From NCBI GenBank assembly GCA_030038175.1, contig JASHPN010000176.1:1-46916 (forward strand): DNA of 46,916 nt, read 5' to 3'. Shown piece by piece: positions 1 through 7,338 of this stretch (the stretch's first letter is position 1; each line of letters opens with the position of its first letter). A program made the position numbers and the translations under genes. The notes beneath the pieces are model-generated. The model was not told where the DNA came from and ran no database searches. It saw only the letters and a program-made list of their open reading frames with translations. The stretch comes from Verrucomicrobiia bacterium. Its GTDB lineage: Bacteria > Verrucomicrobiota > Verrucomicrobiia > Limisphaerales > UBA11358.

Positions 1-1
1 C

Positions 2-193
2 CTGGCGAAGTTGGAAAAGCAATTTGAAATGGAGTTGCCCAAGGGCGCGTCCGCCGCCGTGGACGAAGCGGCCAGGAAATTTGTGGAGCGGTACGGTGCG
101 GAAAATCTGGCCAAAGTTGCCAAGACGCACTTTCGGACGGCGCTCCGGGCGCAAGGCCTGCCGGAGCCGCCGAAGAAGGAGTGGGGACAATAA
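2..193 (+). CDS. C-terminal end of an unrecognised protein (5' partial)
   Basis: An open frame runs in from the left edge and stops at TAA 191-193, so only the last 63 or so residues are visible. The piece is charged and probably helical ('VDEAARKFVERYGAENLAK') and ends 'LPEPPKKEWGQ'. A TTG at 11 could in principle be a start, but the frame is open upstream of it and the gene most likely begins outside the window. I do not recognise the family. The pseudouridine synthase gene begins 7 bases after the stop, so the two may be cotranscribed. Confidence 0.55.
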   Translation: MAKLEKQFEMELPKGASAAVDEAARKFVERYGAENLAKVAKTHFRTALRAQGLPEPPKKEWGQ

Positions 194-200
194 CGCCGAC

Positions 201-917
201 GTGCCCAAGCCCAATTCCATCGTATTGCCCGATTGTGACCCGATCCCGATTTTGTACGAAGATCGCTCGGTCGTTGCGATAGACAAGCCACCCGGCTGGA
301 TGCTGGCGCCGGTGGCTTGGCAGAACACGTCGCGCAATTTACAGGCAGCGATTGAATCCTCCATCGCGGGCGGCGATTTCTGGGCCCGCTCGCGCGGGCT
401 CAAGTTTCTCCGGCATGTTCATCGGCTGGATGCGGATACCAGCGGCGTCCTGCTCTTTGCTAAAAGCCCCGGGGCCGTCAAAATGTTTTTTGATTTATTC
501 GAGAGCCGGAGAATGGGGAAAATATACCTGGCCGTCGTGGTTGGTAAACCAAGGCAGAATGAATGGACGTGCAATCTCAAACTCGCCCCGGACAAACAAC
601 GCTTCAGAAAAATGAAGGTGGATGAACGATTCGGCAAGGAATCGGAAACCGCCTTCAAGGTTTTGGAAACAAACGAGAATTTTTCACTCATTGAAGCAAG
701 GCCGGTTACCGGGCGCACGCATCAAATCCGTGTTCATCTGGCGGAATCGGGCTTGCCGATTGTCGGAGACGAGCTTTACGGCAGGCTTGAACGGAACCTG
801 CCGCTGGGATTGCGCGCGATGGATTTGGCCTACCAGGATCCCTATACAAAAAGGCGCGTGGAGATCCACGCGCCTATGAGAAAATTTTTGGAGACGTTCG
901 GATTTAAATCCGTTTAA
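201..917 (+). CDS. RluA-family pseudouridine synthase
   Basis: This enzyme should isomerise specific uridines in rRNA or tRNA to pseudouridine in the cytoplasm. The translated sequence (238 residues from GTG 201) carries the RluA-family motif 'HRLDADTSGVLLF' at residues 74-86, with Asp77 as the expected catalytic nucleophile, and the later motif 'GRTHQIRVHL'. No S4 domain precedes the catalytic domain, so it resembles the short RluA/RluC/TruC types; the exact target uridine cannot be told. The frame is open further upstream, but that stretch overlaps the preceding gene and reads as arginine-rich noise, and GTG 201 gives a normal N-terminus. Its stop overlaps the stop of the convergent thioredoxin-like gene by four bases. 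The last 25 codons contain a perfect hairpin (852-875). Confidence 0.88.
   Translation: MPKPNSIVLPDCDPIPILYEDRSVVAIDKPPGWMLAPVAWQNTSRNLQAAIESSIAGGDFWARSRGLKFLRHVHRLDADTSGVLLFAKSPGAVKMFFDLFESRRMGKIYLAVVVGKPRQNEWTCNLKLAPDKQRFRKMKVDERFGKESETAFKVLETNENFSLIEARPVTGRTHQIRVHLAESGLPIVGDELYGRLERNLPLGLRAMDLAYQDPYTKRRVEIHAPMRKFLETFGFKSV
852..875. repeat. Perfect 24-nt palindrome inside the end of the pseudouridine synthase gene
   Basis: Two 11-base arms (852-862 and 865-875) are exact reverse complements separated by two bases. The palindrome lies in the coding sequence about 40 bases before the stop and is followed by an A/T-rich stretch. It could form a strong mRNA hairpin and help end transcription between the two convergent genes, but no clean T-run follows. 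Confidence 0.6.
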
Positions 918-1510
918 TCCGCGTACTTCACGCTGCAGCCGTAGGGCTTGGTCTGCGAGACCTCGATGGGCTTGCCGGCGATCAAATCGTCCACCGCATC
1001 GCGAACGTAGTTGTTCGCCGTCTTCGGATTGTGGAAGGGATCCGGCTCATTATCAATCGCGCCGTCATAAACCAGCGTGCCTTCCTTATTGATGACGAAC
1101 ATGTGCGGCGTCGTCTTCATGTCGTAAAGATGGCCCACTTTCCCGGAACTGTCGTCAATCCATGCCGTAACGTCCATTTTCTCGTCTGACATTTCCTGTT
1201 TGGCCTGCGAATCAGTGCGATGGCTGCGGTTATTGGGATTGACGGAATTGACTAGCAGCCAAACGACCCCCTTGGCGGCGAGTTCCTTTTGCAGGTCCTG
1301 CATCCCGCCCGTAGCGTATTGATTGTGGCAGTACGGGCAGTCGGAGTTATAGGACTCGATGACCACGATCTTTCCTTTGTAATCGCTTAAGTGAACGGTA
1401 TTTCCGTTAATGTCCTGCGCCGTAAAGTCAGGCGCCGGTTTGCCGACTTCCACCGCCAACGCGCTCGCGGCCAGCGCCATGATGGTCGTTAAGACAGATA
1501 TTTTCTTCAT
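914..1510 (-). CDS. Secreted thioredoxin-like (redoxin/TlpA-type) protein
   Basis: This is a 198-residue thiol-disulfide protein of the redoxin/AhpC-TSA superfamily, predicted to act outside the cytoplasm. It starts with a signal peptide ('MKKISVLTTIMALAASALA'), followed by the family's 'VGKPAPDFTAQDINGNTVHL' opening. A thioredoxin-type 'CPYC' pair sits at residues 58-61 and a cis-proline region reads 'TTPHMFVI'. A final Cys lies near the C-terminus ('YGCSVKYAD'). The ATG at 1510 was chosen because the signal peptide begins there; the nine upstream codons add nothing. Such proteins reduce or exchange disulfides in periplasmic partners; whether this one acts as a reductase or a peroxidase is not clear. 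It converges with the pseudouridine synthase gene and overlaps it by four bases. Confidence 0.85.
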   Translation of the reverse strand: MKKISVLTTIMALAASALAVEVGKPAPDFTAQDINGNTVHLSDYKGKIVVIESYNSDCPYCHNQYATGGMQDLQKELAAKGVVWLLVNSVNPNNRSHRTDSQAKQEMSDEKMDVTAWIDDSSGKVGHLYDMKTTPHMFVINKEGTLVYDGAIDNEPDPFHNPKTANNYVRDAVDDLIAGKPIEVSQTKPYGCSVKYAD

Positions 1511-1590
1511 AATTTTATCGTTTGGTTTTTCCAGCAAGTTAACAGACGCTCCAACACGCCATTTGGTTCAAACTTTCTGTAATCTTAACG

Positions 1591-2016
1591 TTAAATCCGC
1601 TTTTCATCCGCGTCAATATAATCCACGGATGTCTTGATATCATCGCGGCCGGCCATGCCGGATTGTTCTTTGCGCATCCGCAGCCGCGCCTCCGCTTCGG
1701 CGTCACCGGCTTTGGGCCGATTATACATTTCCTTCCAGTGCGCGGCCTTATCGACGGGCGATTTTTTCACATTCTGCCGGACCCAATCGCAGACCTGGCC
1801 GTCCGTGATGGAGTTTTTGACGACCTCAATCATTTGCTCGTGCGTCACTCCGGCACTATCGAGCCAGAAGGCGTCGAAACCCTTGCCGAAATTATTGACA
1901 TAATCGGAATGCAATTTGCCGGCGAGATGCAACCGGATTTTATCTATGTATCGCGGCAGGTAAGTCCAGCCGTCCATCGTTTCGCGCGGGCTGCGCGGAT
2001 AAATAATTTGGCTCAT
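1591..2016 (-). CDS. DUF5069 family protein
   Basis: This 141-residue cytoplasmic protein has no known function. The opening 'MSQIIYPRSPRETMDGWTYL' followed by 'PRYIDKIRLHLAGKL' is what I recognise as the DUF5069 signature (arginine-rich start, 'LPR-IDK-R'), a family common in Verrucomicrobiota, Planctomycetota and cyanobacteria. The C-terminal third is charged and has no visible catalytic motif. I start it at ATG 2016 because the conserved sequence begins at once; an upstream in-frame start at 2052 would add 12 unlikely residues. There is no clear Shine-Dalgarno site. It stands about 80 bases upstream of the thioredoxin-like gene on the same strand and may be cotranscribed with it. Confidence 0.75.
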   Translation of the reverse strand: MSQIIYPRSPRETMDGWTYLPRYIDKIRLHLAGKLHSDYVNNFGKGFDAFWLDSAGVTHEQMIEVVKNSITDGQVCDWVRQNVKKSPVDKAAHWKEMYNRPKAGDAEAEARLRMRKEQSGMAGRDDIKTSVDYIDADEKRI

Positions 2017-2094
2017 GGAGATGAGAATAGCTGAATTTCCCCAAGTAACCAATTAAAAACTCTATTCGGGGGGTGAAACGCCTATTCGCGAGGC

Positions 2095-2137
2095 CGGAGC
2101 GCGGCTGTGTCCCGCACGGCGGGATCAGCCGTAGCAC
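2095..2137 (-). repeat. Dispersed repeat family A, copy 1
   Basis: On the minus strand this copy reads gtgctacggctgatcccgcc..., closely matching the copy at 35260-35301 read on the plus strand ('gtgctgcggctggtcccgc' ... 'gggacacagtcgcgctccg'). It contains internal dyad symmetry around the central cccgc/gcggg block. It lies in the 298-bp gap between the DUF5069 gene and the disulfide reductase gene, which otherwise shows no gene. Confidence 0.65.
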
Positions 2138-2189
2138 ATCCGCAATACATTGAGTCTCGCCTATACGCAGGTCTTCCGGCTGCCAGGAT

Positions 2190-2226
2190 TGCTGCGGCTG
2201 GCGCTATCGCACACAGCGGCGCTCCG
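2190..2226 (+). repeat. Dispersed repeat family A, copy 2
   Basis: This copy begins 'tgctgcggctggcgctatcg' and ends 'cggcgctccg', the same ends as the copies at 35260-35301 and 46395-46465. It is in opposite orientation to copy 1, about 50 bases away, so the two form a loose inverted pair upstream of the disulfide reductase gene. Confidence 0.6.
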
Positions 2227-2314
2227 AATTTTGTCTCACACCCGTTTTAAAATGCGCCCAACTCTTTCTGCTCGACAGATTGCGACCGTTGCTGCGATGG
2301 TTCCGGGTTCCAAT

Positions 2315-3745
2315 ATGAACCGGAAGTCAGCATTCGAATACGACGTGGCGATCATCGGCGGCGGCAGTGGTGGTTATGCCGCCGCCAGAACCACCGCGGG
2401 CGCCGGGCTAAAAACCGTGGTCATTGAAGGCGGCGAAGAAGTCGGCGGGCTTTGCATCCTGCGCGGTTGCATGCCCACCAAGGCGCTCCTCTATATGGCC
2501 GAAGTCGCGCATCTGGTCAAACATTCGGCGCCCTTTGGCGTTCATCCGGGAAACATCACTCTCAATTTTGCGCAGGCGATGAAGCGAAAACGCCTGATCA
2601 TTCAGGATTTTGCGGATTATCGCGTCAAACAATTGAACGATGGCCGGTTCGCGTTTTTTCGTGCGAACGCGAAATTCCTGGATGCGCACACGCTCAAATT
2701 GGAAACGGACGGGCTGCCCCGGGCTGCCGGGCGCCGCGTCCCGGCCACTATCACGGCGAAACATTTTGTGATTGCCACCGGGTCGAGGATTGCGCCGTCC
2801 CCGCTCTGCCAATTGAATGACATGGGCTGCCTGGACAGCGATAGCGCCCTTTCCCTGAAGAAGCTGCCCAAATCCATCGTTGTTCTAGGCGGGGGGCCGA
2901 CCGCATGTGAGTTCGCCCAGTTCTTTTCGCGCTTTGGCGTGCGGGTGACCATGATTCAGCGCAGTCCTCACATTTTGCACGATTTTGATGCCGACGCCTC
3001 AGCCGTCGTGGAAAATGTTTTTCGGCGCGAAGGCATTCGCCTTTTCGCGGGCACAAAACTGCTCAACGCCAAACGCAATGGAAAATTGAAAACGGTTTGG
3101 TTCAAACACAATGGCAAAAAGGTCTCAGTTTCAGCGGAAGAAGTTTTGTTTGCGCTGGGCCGGATCCCCAACACGGACTCGCTGGGACTGGAAAAAGCGG
3201 GCGTGAACACGAAGCCGGGCGGAACCGTCATCGCCAATGAATTCATGCAAACGAGCGCGCCGCACATTTATACGGCGGGCGATTGCACCGGGCCCTATGA
3301 AATTGTGAACATTGCCGTCCAGCAGGGGGAAATCGCCGGGCGCAACATTGCCCATCCGAATTCGGCACGCATGGATTACCGGCTTTTGATTTCCGTGGTC
3401 TTTACTGAGCCGCAACTGGCTTTTGTGGGCCTTACTGAAAAAGAAGCGGCTGCCCGCAACAGGCCGTTTCTATCGGCCAGCTATCCGTTCAACGACCACG
3501 GCAAATCCATCATCATGAATGCCATGGACGGCTTCGTTAAATTGCTCGCCGATCCCAAATCTGGCGAAATGATCGGCGGCCAGTGCGTCGGCCCGGTGGG
3601 CGGCGAGCTGATTCATGAAATCGTCGCCGCCATGGCCAAACGCATGACCGTTCAGGAACTGGCCGCCATGCCGCATTATCATCCCACCCTGGCTGAGATT
3701 TGGACGTATCCGGCGGAAGAACTGGCCGAGAAGATTGCGAAATAA
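2315..3745 (+). CDS. FAD-dependent pyridine nucleotide-disulfide oxidoreductase
   Basis: This 476-residue flavoenzyme belongs to the class I disulfide reductases (dihydrolipoyl dehydrogenase/mercuric reductase/glutathione reductase). It has an FAD-binding 'GGGSGGYAAA' near residue 15, the redox pair Cys47/Cys52 in 'GLCILRGCMPTK', a NAD(P)-binding 'GGGPTACEFA', the second FAD site 'YTAGDCTG', and the His456-x4-Glu461 dyad in 'HYHPTLAEIW'. The usual active-site context is GGTCxNxGCxPSK; here Thr is Leu and Asn is Arg, so the substrate is probably not plain lipoamide. There is no N-terminal metal-binding domain and no mer or 2-oxoacid dehydrogenase genes nearby. ATG 2315 is chosen because the Rossmann fold starts there; longer in-frame starts (2150, 2252, 2297) would read through repeat DNA. 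It abuts phoU with no gap. Confidence 0.82.
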   Translation: MNRKSAFEYDVAIIGGGSGGYAAARTTAGAGLKTVVIEGGEEVGGLCILRGCMPTKALLYMAEVAHLVKHSAPFGVHPGNITLNFAQAMKRKRLIIQDFADYRVKQLNDGRFAFFRANAKFLDAHTLKLETDGLPRAAGRRVPATITAKHFVIATGSRIAPSPLCQLNDMGCLDSDSALSLKKLPKSIVVLGGGPTACEFAQFFSRFGVRVTMIQRSPHILHDFDADASAVVENVFRREGIRLFAGTKLLNAKRNGKLKTVWFKHNGKKVSVSAEEVLFALGRIPNTDSLGLEKAGVNTKPGGTVIANEFMQTSAPHIYTAGDCTGPYEIVNIAVQQGEIAGRNIAHPNSARMDYRLLISVVFTEPQLAFVGLTEKEAAARNRPFLSASYPFNDHGKSIIMNAMDGFVKLLADPKSGEMIGGQCVGPVGGELIHEIVAAMAKRMTVQELAAMPHYHPTLAEIWTYPAEELAEKIAK

Positions 3746-4417
3746 ATGGAAACTCATCTCGACGTCGAAATGGACCGGTTGCGGCAACGGCTGCTGCTAA
3801 TGGCCAGCCATGCCGAAATGGCCGTCGCGCAGGCGTCGCAGGCGCTGACGCAACGCGACGAGGAACTCGCGATGCGCGTTTGGGAAAATGATCGCATTAT
3901 TGATCATTTGGAGGTGGATACCGATGAAATGATCATCCAACAGCTTACCAAGGCGCCGCTGGCCACGGATTTGCGCCTGGTAACCGTGGCCATCAAAATC
4001 TCAAAAAATCTCGAAAGGATAGGCGATGAAGCGACCAAAATTGCCAAACGCGCCATTGATCTGTGCCGGGAAGCCCCGGTTAAAATCAAACTCGACCTGC
4101 CGCAAATGACCCGCCTTACCCTGGGCATGCTCAAAGCCTCGCTCGACGCTTTCGGAAACCAGAACCCCGCGGCGGCGCGCGCGGTCATTCCCGATGACCG
4201 AAAAGTGGATTTGCTTAACAAAAAGATTCACCAGGCGCTGGCCCTGCAGATGGCGAAACATCCGGACACCATCAATCGTTGCCTCCATCTCATGGTTGTT
4301 TCCAAAAGTCTCGAACGCATCGCGGACCACGCAACCAATATTGCGGAAGACGTTGTTTATCTTTGTGAAGCGCGCGATATTCGGCATACCGGCGCCAAAT
4401 GGCCGGAAGCGACCTGA
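3746..4417 (+). CDS. phoU: PhoU-family phosphate signalling protein
   Basis: PhoU proteins are soluble, all-helical regulators that tie phosphate uptake to the PhoR kinase and adjust transporter activity. The 223 residues form two similar three-helix halves. Each carries the metal-cluster motif: 'LERIGDEATKIA' (Glu90 to Asp94) and 'LERIADHATNIAE' (Glu190 to Asp194). The ATG follows the stop of the disulfide reductase gene directly, so translation is probably coupled. Downstream lie a DUF47 protein and a PiT transporter, and no pst ABC genes are in view. Here it may therefore act with low-affinity PiT uptake rather than with Pst; that link is inferred from position. Confidence 0.9.
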   Translation: METHLDVEMDRLRQRLLLMASHAEMAVAQASQALTQRDEELAMRVWENDRIIDHLEVDTDEMIIQQLTKAPLATDLRLVTVAIKISKNLERIGDEATKIAKRAIDLCREAPVKIKLDLPQMTRLTLGMLKASLDAFGNQNPAAARAVIPDDRKVDLLNKKIHQALALQMAKHPDTINRCLHLMVVSKSLERIADHATNIAEDVVYLCEARDIRHTGAKWPEAT

Positions 4418-4480
4418 TTTTTCGTGCGTCTTCTAGTTCATTCGGGCATACTCCCTCCGTCCGAAACAAACCAGGCGCTC

Positions 4481-5110
4481 ATGTTTTCACTGCAACAATT
4501 TTTTGGCAAAGGCGACCGATTTCTCAAGCTGCTGGAACAGGCGGCGCAACAGGCCCACGAAAGCGTGCGGCTCACGGTCGAAATCATGAAGGCGCCGCGC
4601 GATTCGAAGAAGCTGGACGAACTGGTCCTGTCGCGGCGCAAGGAAAAGAAATTGTCCGAGGAAATCAGCACCGAACTGGTCAAAAGCTTCGTGACTGGCC
4701 TGGAACGCGAAGACATCGAGACTCTCTCCCACGGCATTTACAAAATTCCCAAGACCGCGGAAAAGGTTGCTGAGCGCTATTTGATCGCCGTACAACACGT
4801 GGATGGCATGGACTTTTCGCGACAGGCCGAGATGATGCTCAAAGCGACCGACGTGGTACTGGAAATGATCCAGCAGCTTCACCATATGAATGAGCTGGAG
4901 AAGACCAAGGAAATGAACGACCGGCTGCAATATGTCGAAGGCGAAGCCGACAAATTGTTGATGGAACTTGTCCGCGAGCTTTATAGCGGCAAACACGATC
5001 CCTTAAAGGCCATTGCCATCCGTGATCTTTACGAGTTGATGGAGAAAGTAGTGGACCGCTGCCGCGACGTGGGCAACGCGGTCATGCAAGTCCTGTTGAA
5101 AAACTCCTGA
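4481..5110 (+). CDS. DUF47 family protein (PhoU-like PiT accessory protein)
   Basis: This 209-residue helical protein belongs to the DUF47 family, distant relatives of PhoU that are usually encoded beside PiT phosphate transporters and are thought to regulate them. The start 'MFSLQQFFGKGDRFLKLLEQ' and the later 'YDLYELMEKVVDRCRDVG'-like end (here 'IRDLYELMEKVVDRCRDVGN') are typical. I use ATG 4481; an upstream in-frame start at 4424 would add 19 residues not expected in the family. The gene sits 63 bases after phoU and 9 bases before the PiT gene, and the pairing with PiT supports the call. No enzyme motif is seen. Confidence 0.87.
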   Translation: MFSLQQFFGKGDRFLKLLEQAAQQAHESVRLTVEIMKAPRDSKKLDELVLSRRKEKKLSEEISTELVKSFVTGLEREDIETLSHGIYKIPKTAEKVAERYLIAVQHVDGMDFSRQAEMMLKATDVVLEMIQQLHHMNELEKTKEMNDRLQYVEGEADKLLMELVRELYSGKHDPLKAIAIRDLYELMEKVVDRCRDVGNAVMQVLLKNS

Positions 5111-5119
5111 GGCCGAGCG

Positions 5120-6211
5120 ATGACCCTTGCCATCATCGTCATCCTCGCGGCGCTGGTGTTTACCTACATCAACGGCTTTCACGATACCGCCAATTCCATC
5201 GCCACCGTGGTGGCGACCAAGGTCCTGTCGCCCCGCCAGGCGGTCCTGCTCGCGGCCGTGACCAACCTGATCGGCGCGTTTTGCGGTACCGCGGTCGCCG
5301 CTACGATCGCCTCCGGCCTGGTTGATCCGCAAGTTGCTACCATGGCGGTTTTGGTTTGCGCCTTGCTCGCGGCCATTTTTTGGAACCTGCTGACGTGGTG
5401 GTTTGGCCTGCCGGCCAGCTCATCCCATTCCCTGATCGGCGGCCTTTGCGGCGCCTGCCTGGCCGCGGCCCACAACAACTGGCGGGTCATTGTCTGGAGT
5501 ATTCCCGGAAAGCTCCACTGGTGGCAGGGCAAAGGGGTGCTTTGGAAAGTGGTCGTGCCGATGATTACGTCCCCGGTGGCCGGATTTATCGGCGGCTTTT
5601 TAGCAATGGGGTTGCTCTATTTCATACTGCGAAATTGGCGCCCCGTGACGGTCAATCGCACCTTTGGCAAGCTGCAGCTTTTCAGCGCGGCTTATATGGG
5701 CTTCAGCCACGGCACGAACGACGCGCAAAAAACCATGGGCATTATCGCGCTTGCCCTGATGGCCGCCACCACTTCAGGCGCGTTTGTCCACCTCCCGATT
5801 TGGCTTGCTTTTCTAAAGGCAGCCCCTCCAATCGCCGGTCAACCGCTTCTGATTGCCGCCTGGATCAAAGTGCTGTGCGCCTTGACCATGTGCGCCGGAA
5901 CGGCGGCCGGCGGCTGGCGAATCATCAAGACTCTCGGCCATAAAATGATAAAAATTCATCCCGTCCAGGGTTTCGCCGCGGAAGCCACTGGAGCGACCGT
6001 GTTGCTGGTCGCCGCACAATTCGGAATGCCGGTCTCCACGACCCATGCCATTACCACTTCGATCATGGGCGTCGGCTGTGCGAAGAGTTTTAACGCGCTG
6101 AAATTGACCGTGGTCGAACGCATTCTCTGGGCGTGGGTGTTGACTCTTCCCGCCAGCGCCGCCGTTGCTTATCTGATCGTGCGCATCGCCCGCGCCACCG
6201 GACTGTTGTAG
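5120..6211 (+). CDS. pit: PiT-family inorganic phosphate transporter
   Basis: This inner-membrane transporter (363 residues, about ten hydrophobic segments) should import inorganic phosphate, usually as a metal-phosphate complex with protons or sodium. The duplicated PiT signature is visible: 'NGFHDTANSIATVVATK' near residue 18 and 'GFSHGTNDAQKTMGI' near residue 194. A third conserved stretch, 'FGMPVSTTHAITTSIMGVG', lies toward the end. It starts nine bases after the DUF47 gene and appears to be the last gene of the reductase-phoU-DUF47-pit run. It converges with the aquaporin gene, leaving only ten bases between the stops. Choosing PitA over another PiT subtype is not possible from sequence alone. 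Confidence 0.92.
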   Translation: MTLAIIVILAALVFTYINGFHDTANSIATVVATKVLSPRQAVLLAAVTNLIGAFCGTAVAATIASGLVDPQVATMAVLVCALLAAIFWNLLTWWFGLPASSSHSLIGGLCGACLAAAHNNWRVIVWSIPGKLHWWQGKGVLWKVVVPMITSPVAGFIGGFLAMGLLYFILRNWRPVTVNRTFGKLQLFSAAYMGFSHGTNDAQKTMGIIALALMAATTSGAFVHLPIWLAFLKAAPPIAGQPLLIAAWIKVLCALTMCAGTAAGGWRIIKTLGHKMIKIHPVQGFAAEATGATVLLVAAQFGMPVSTTHAITTSIMGVGCAKSFNALKLTVVERILWAWVLTLPASAAVAYLIVRIARATGLL

Positions 6212-6221
6212 CGGTTCTTTC

Positions 6222-7163
<942 letters not shown>

Positions 7164-7184
7164 CATCTTGACACTGTTTTAGGT

Positions 7185-7291
7185 AGGGACGGCGCGCTGC
7201 GCAGAGCGGCGCAATAGTTTGCCGAACATACGTTCGACTAGCTGCATTCTTGCCGCCCGCGATACGGGCGGTGACGGAGCGCGCCGTCCCT
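7185..7291. repeat. Inverted repeat pair upstream of the trehalase gene
   Basis: An exact 14-base inverted repeat, 7185-7198 ('agggacggcgcgct') and 7278-7291 ('agcgcgccgtccct'), brackets about 80 bases that contain a further hairpin around 7252-7271 ('ccgcccgcgatacgggcggt'). It follows the MITE-like element by 21 bases and ends 47 bases before the trehalase start, so it would lie in the trehalase 5' region. Confidence 0.6.
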
Positions 7292-7338
7292 GCCCTTTCA
7301 ACCATTTGCCCTATTGGCAAACTGCGTTATGTTTCGTC

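Noticed and set aside
2150..2314. Longer N-terminus for the disulfide reductase
   Set aside because: The extra 55 codons run through a family A repeat and give no recognisable targeting or metal-binding domain.
2315..3745. Mercuric reductase or dihydrolipoyl dehydrogenase proper
   Set aside because: There is no C-terminal Cys pair or HMA domain for MerA and no 2-oxoacid dehydrogenase genes nearby, and the active-site context differs; a general family name is safer.
7219..7338. Longer N-terminus for trehalase
   Set aside because: The extra 40 codons read through the inverted repeat at 7278-7291 and would bury the signal peptide inside the protein.
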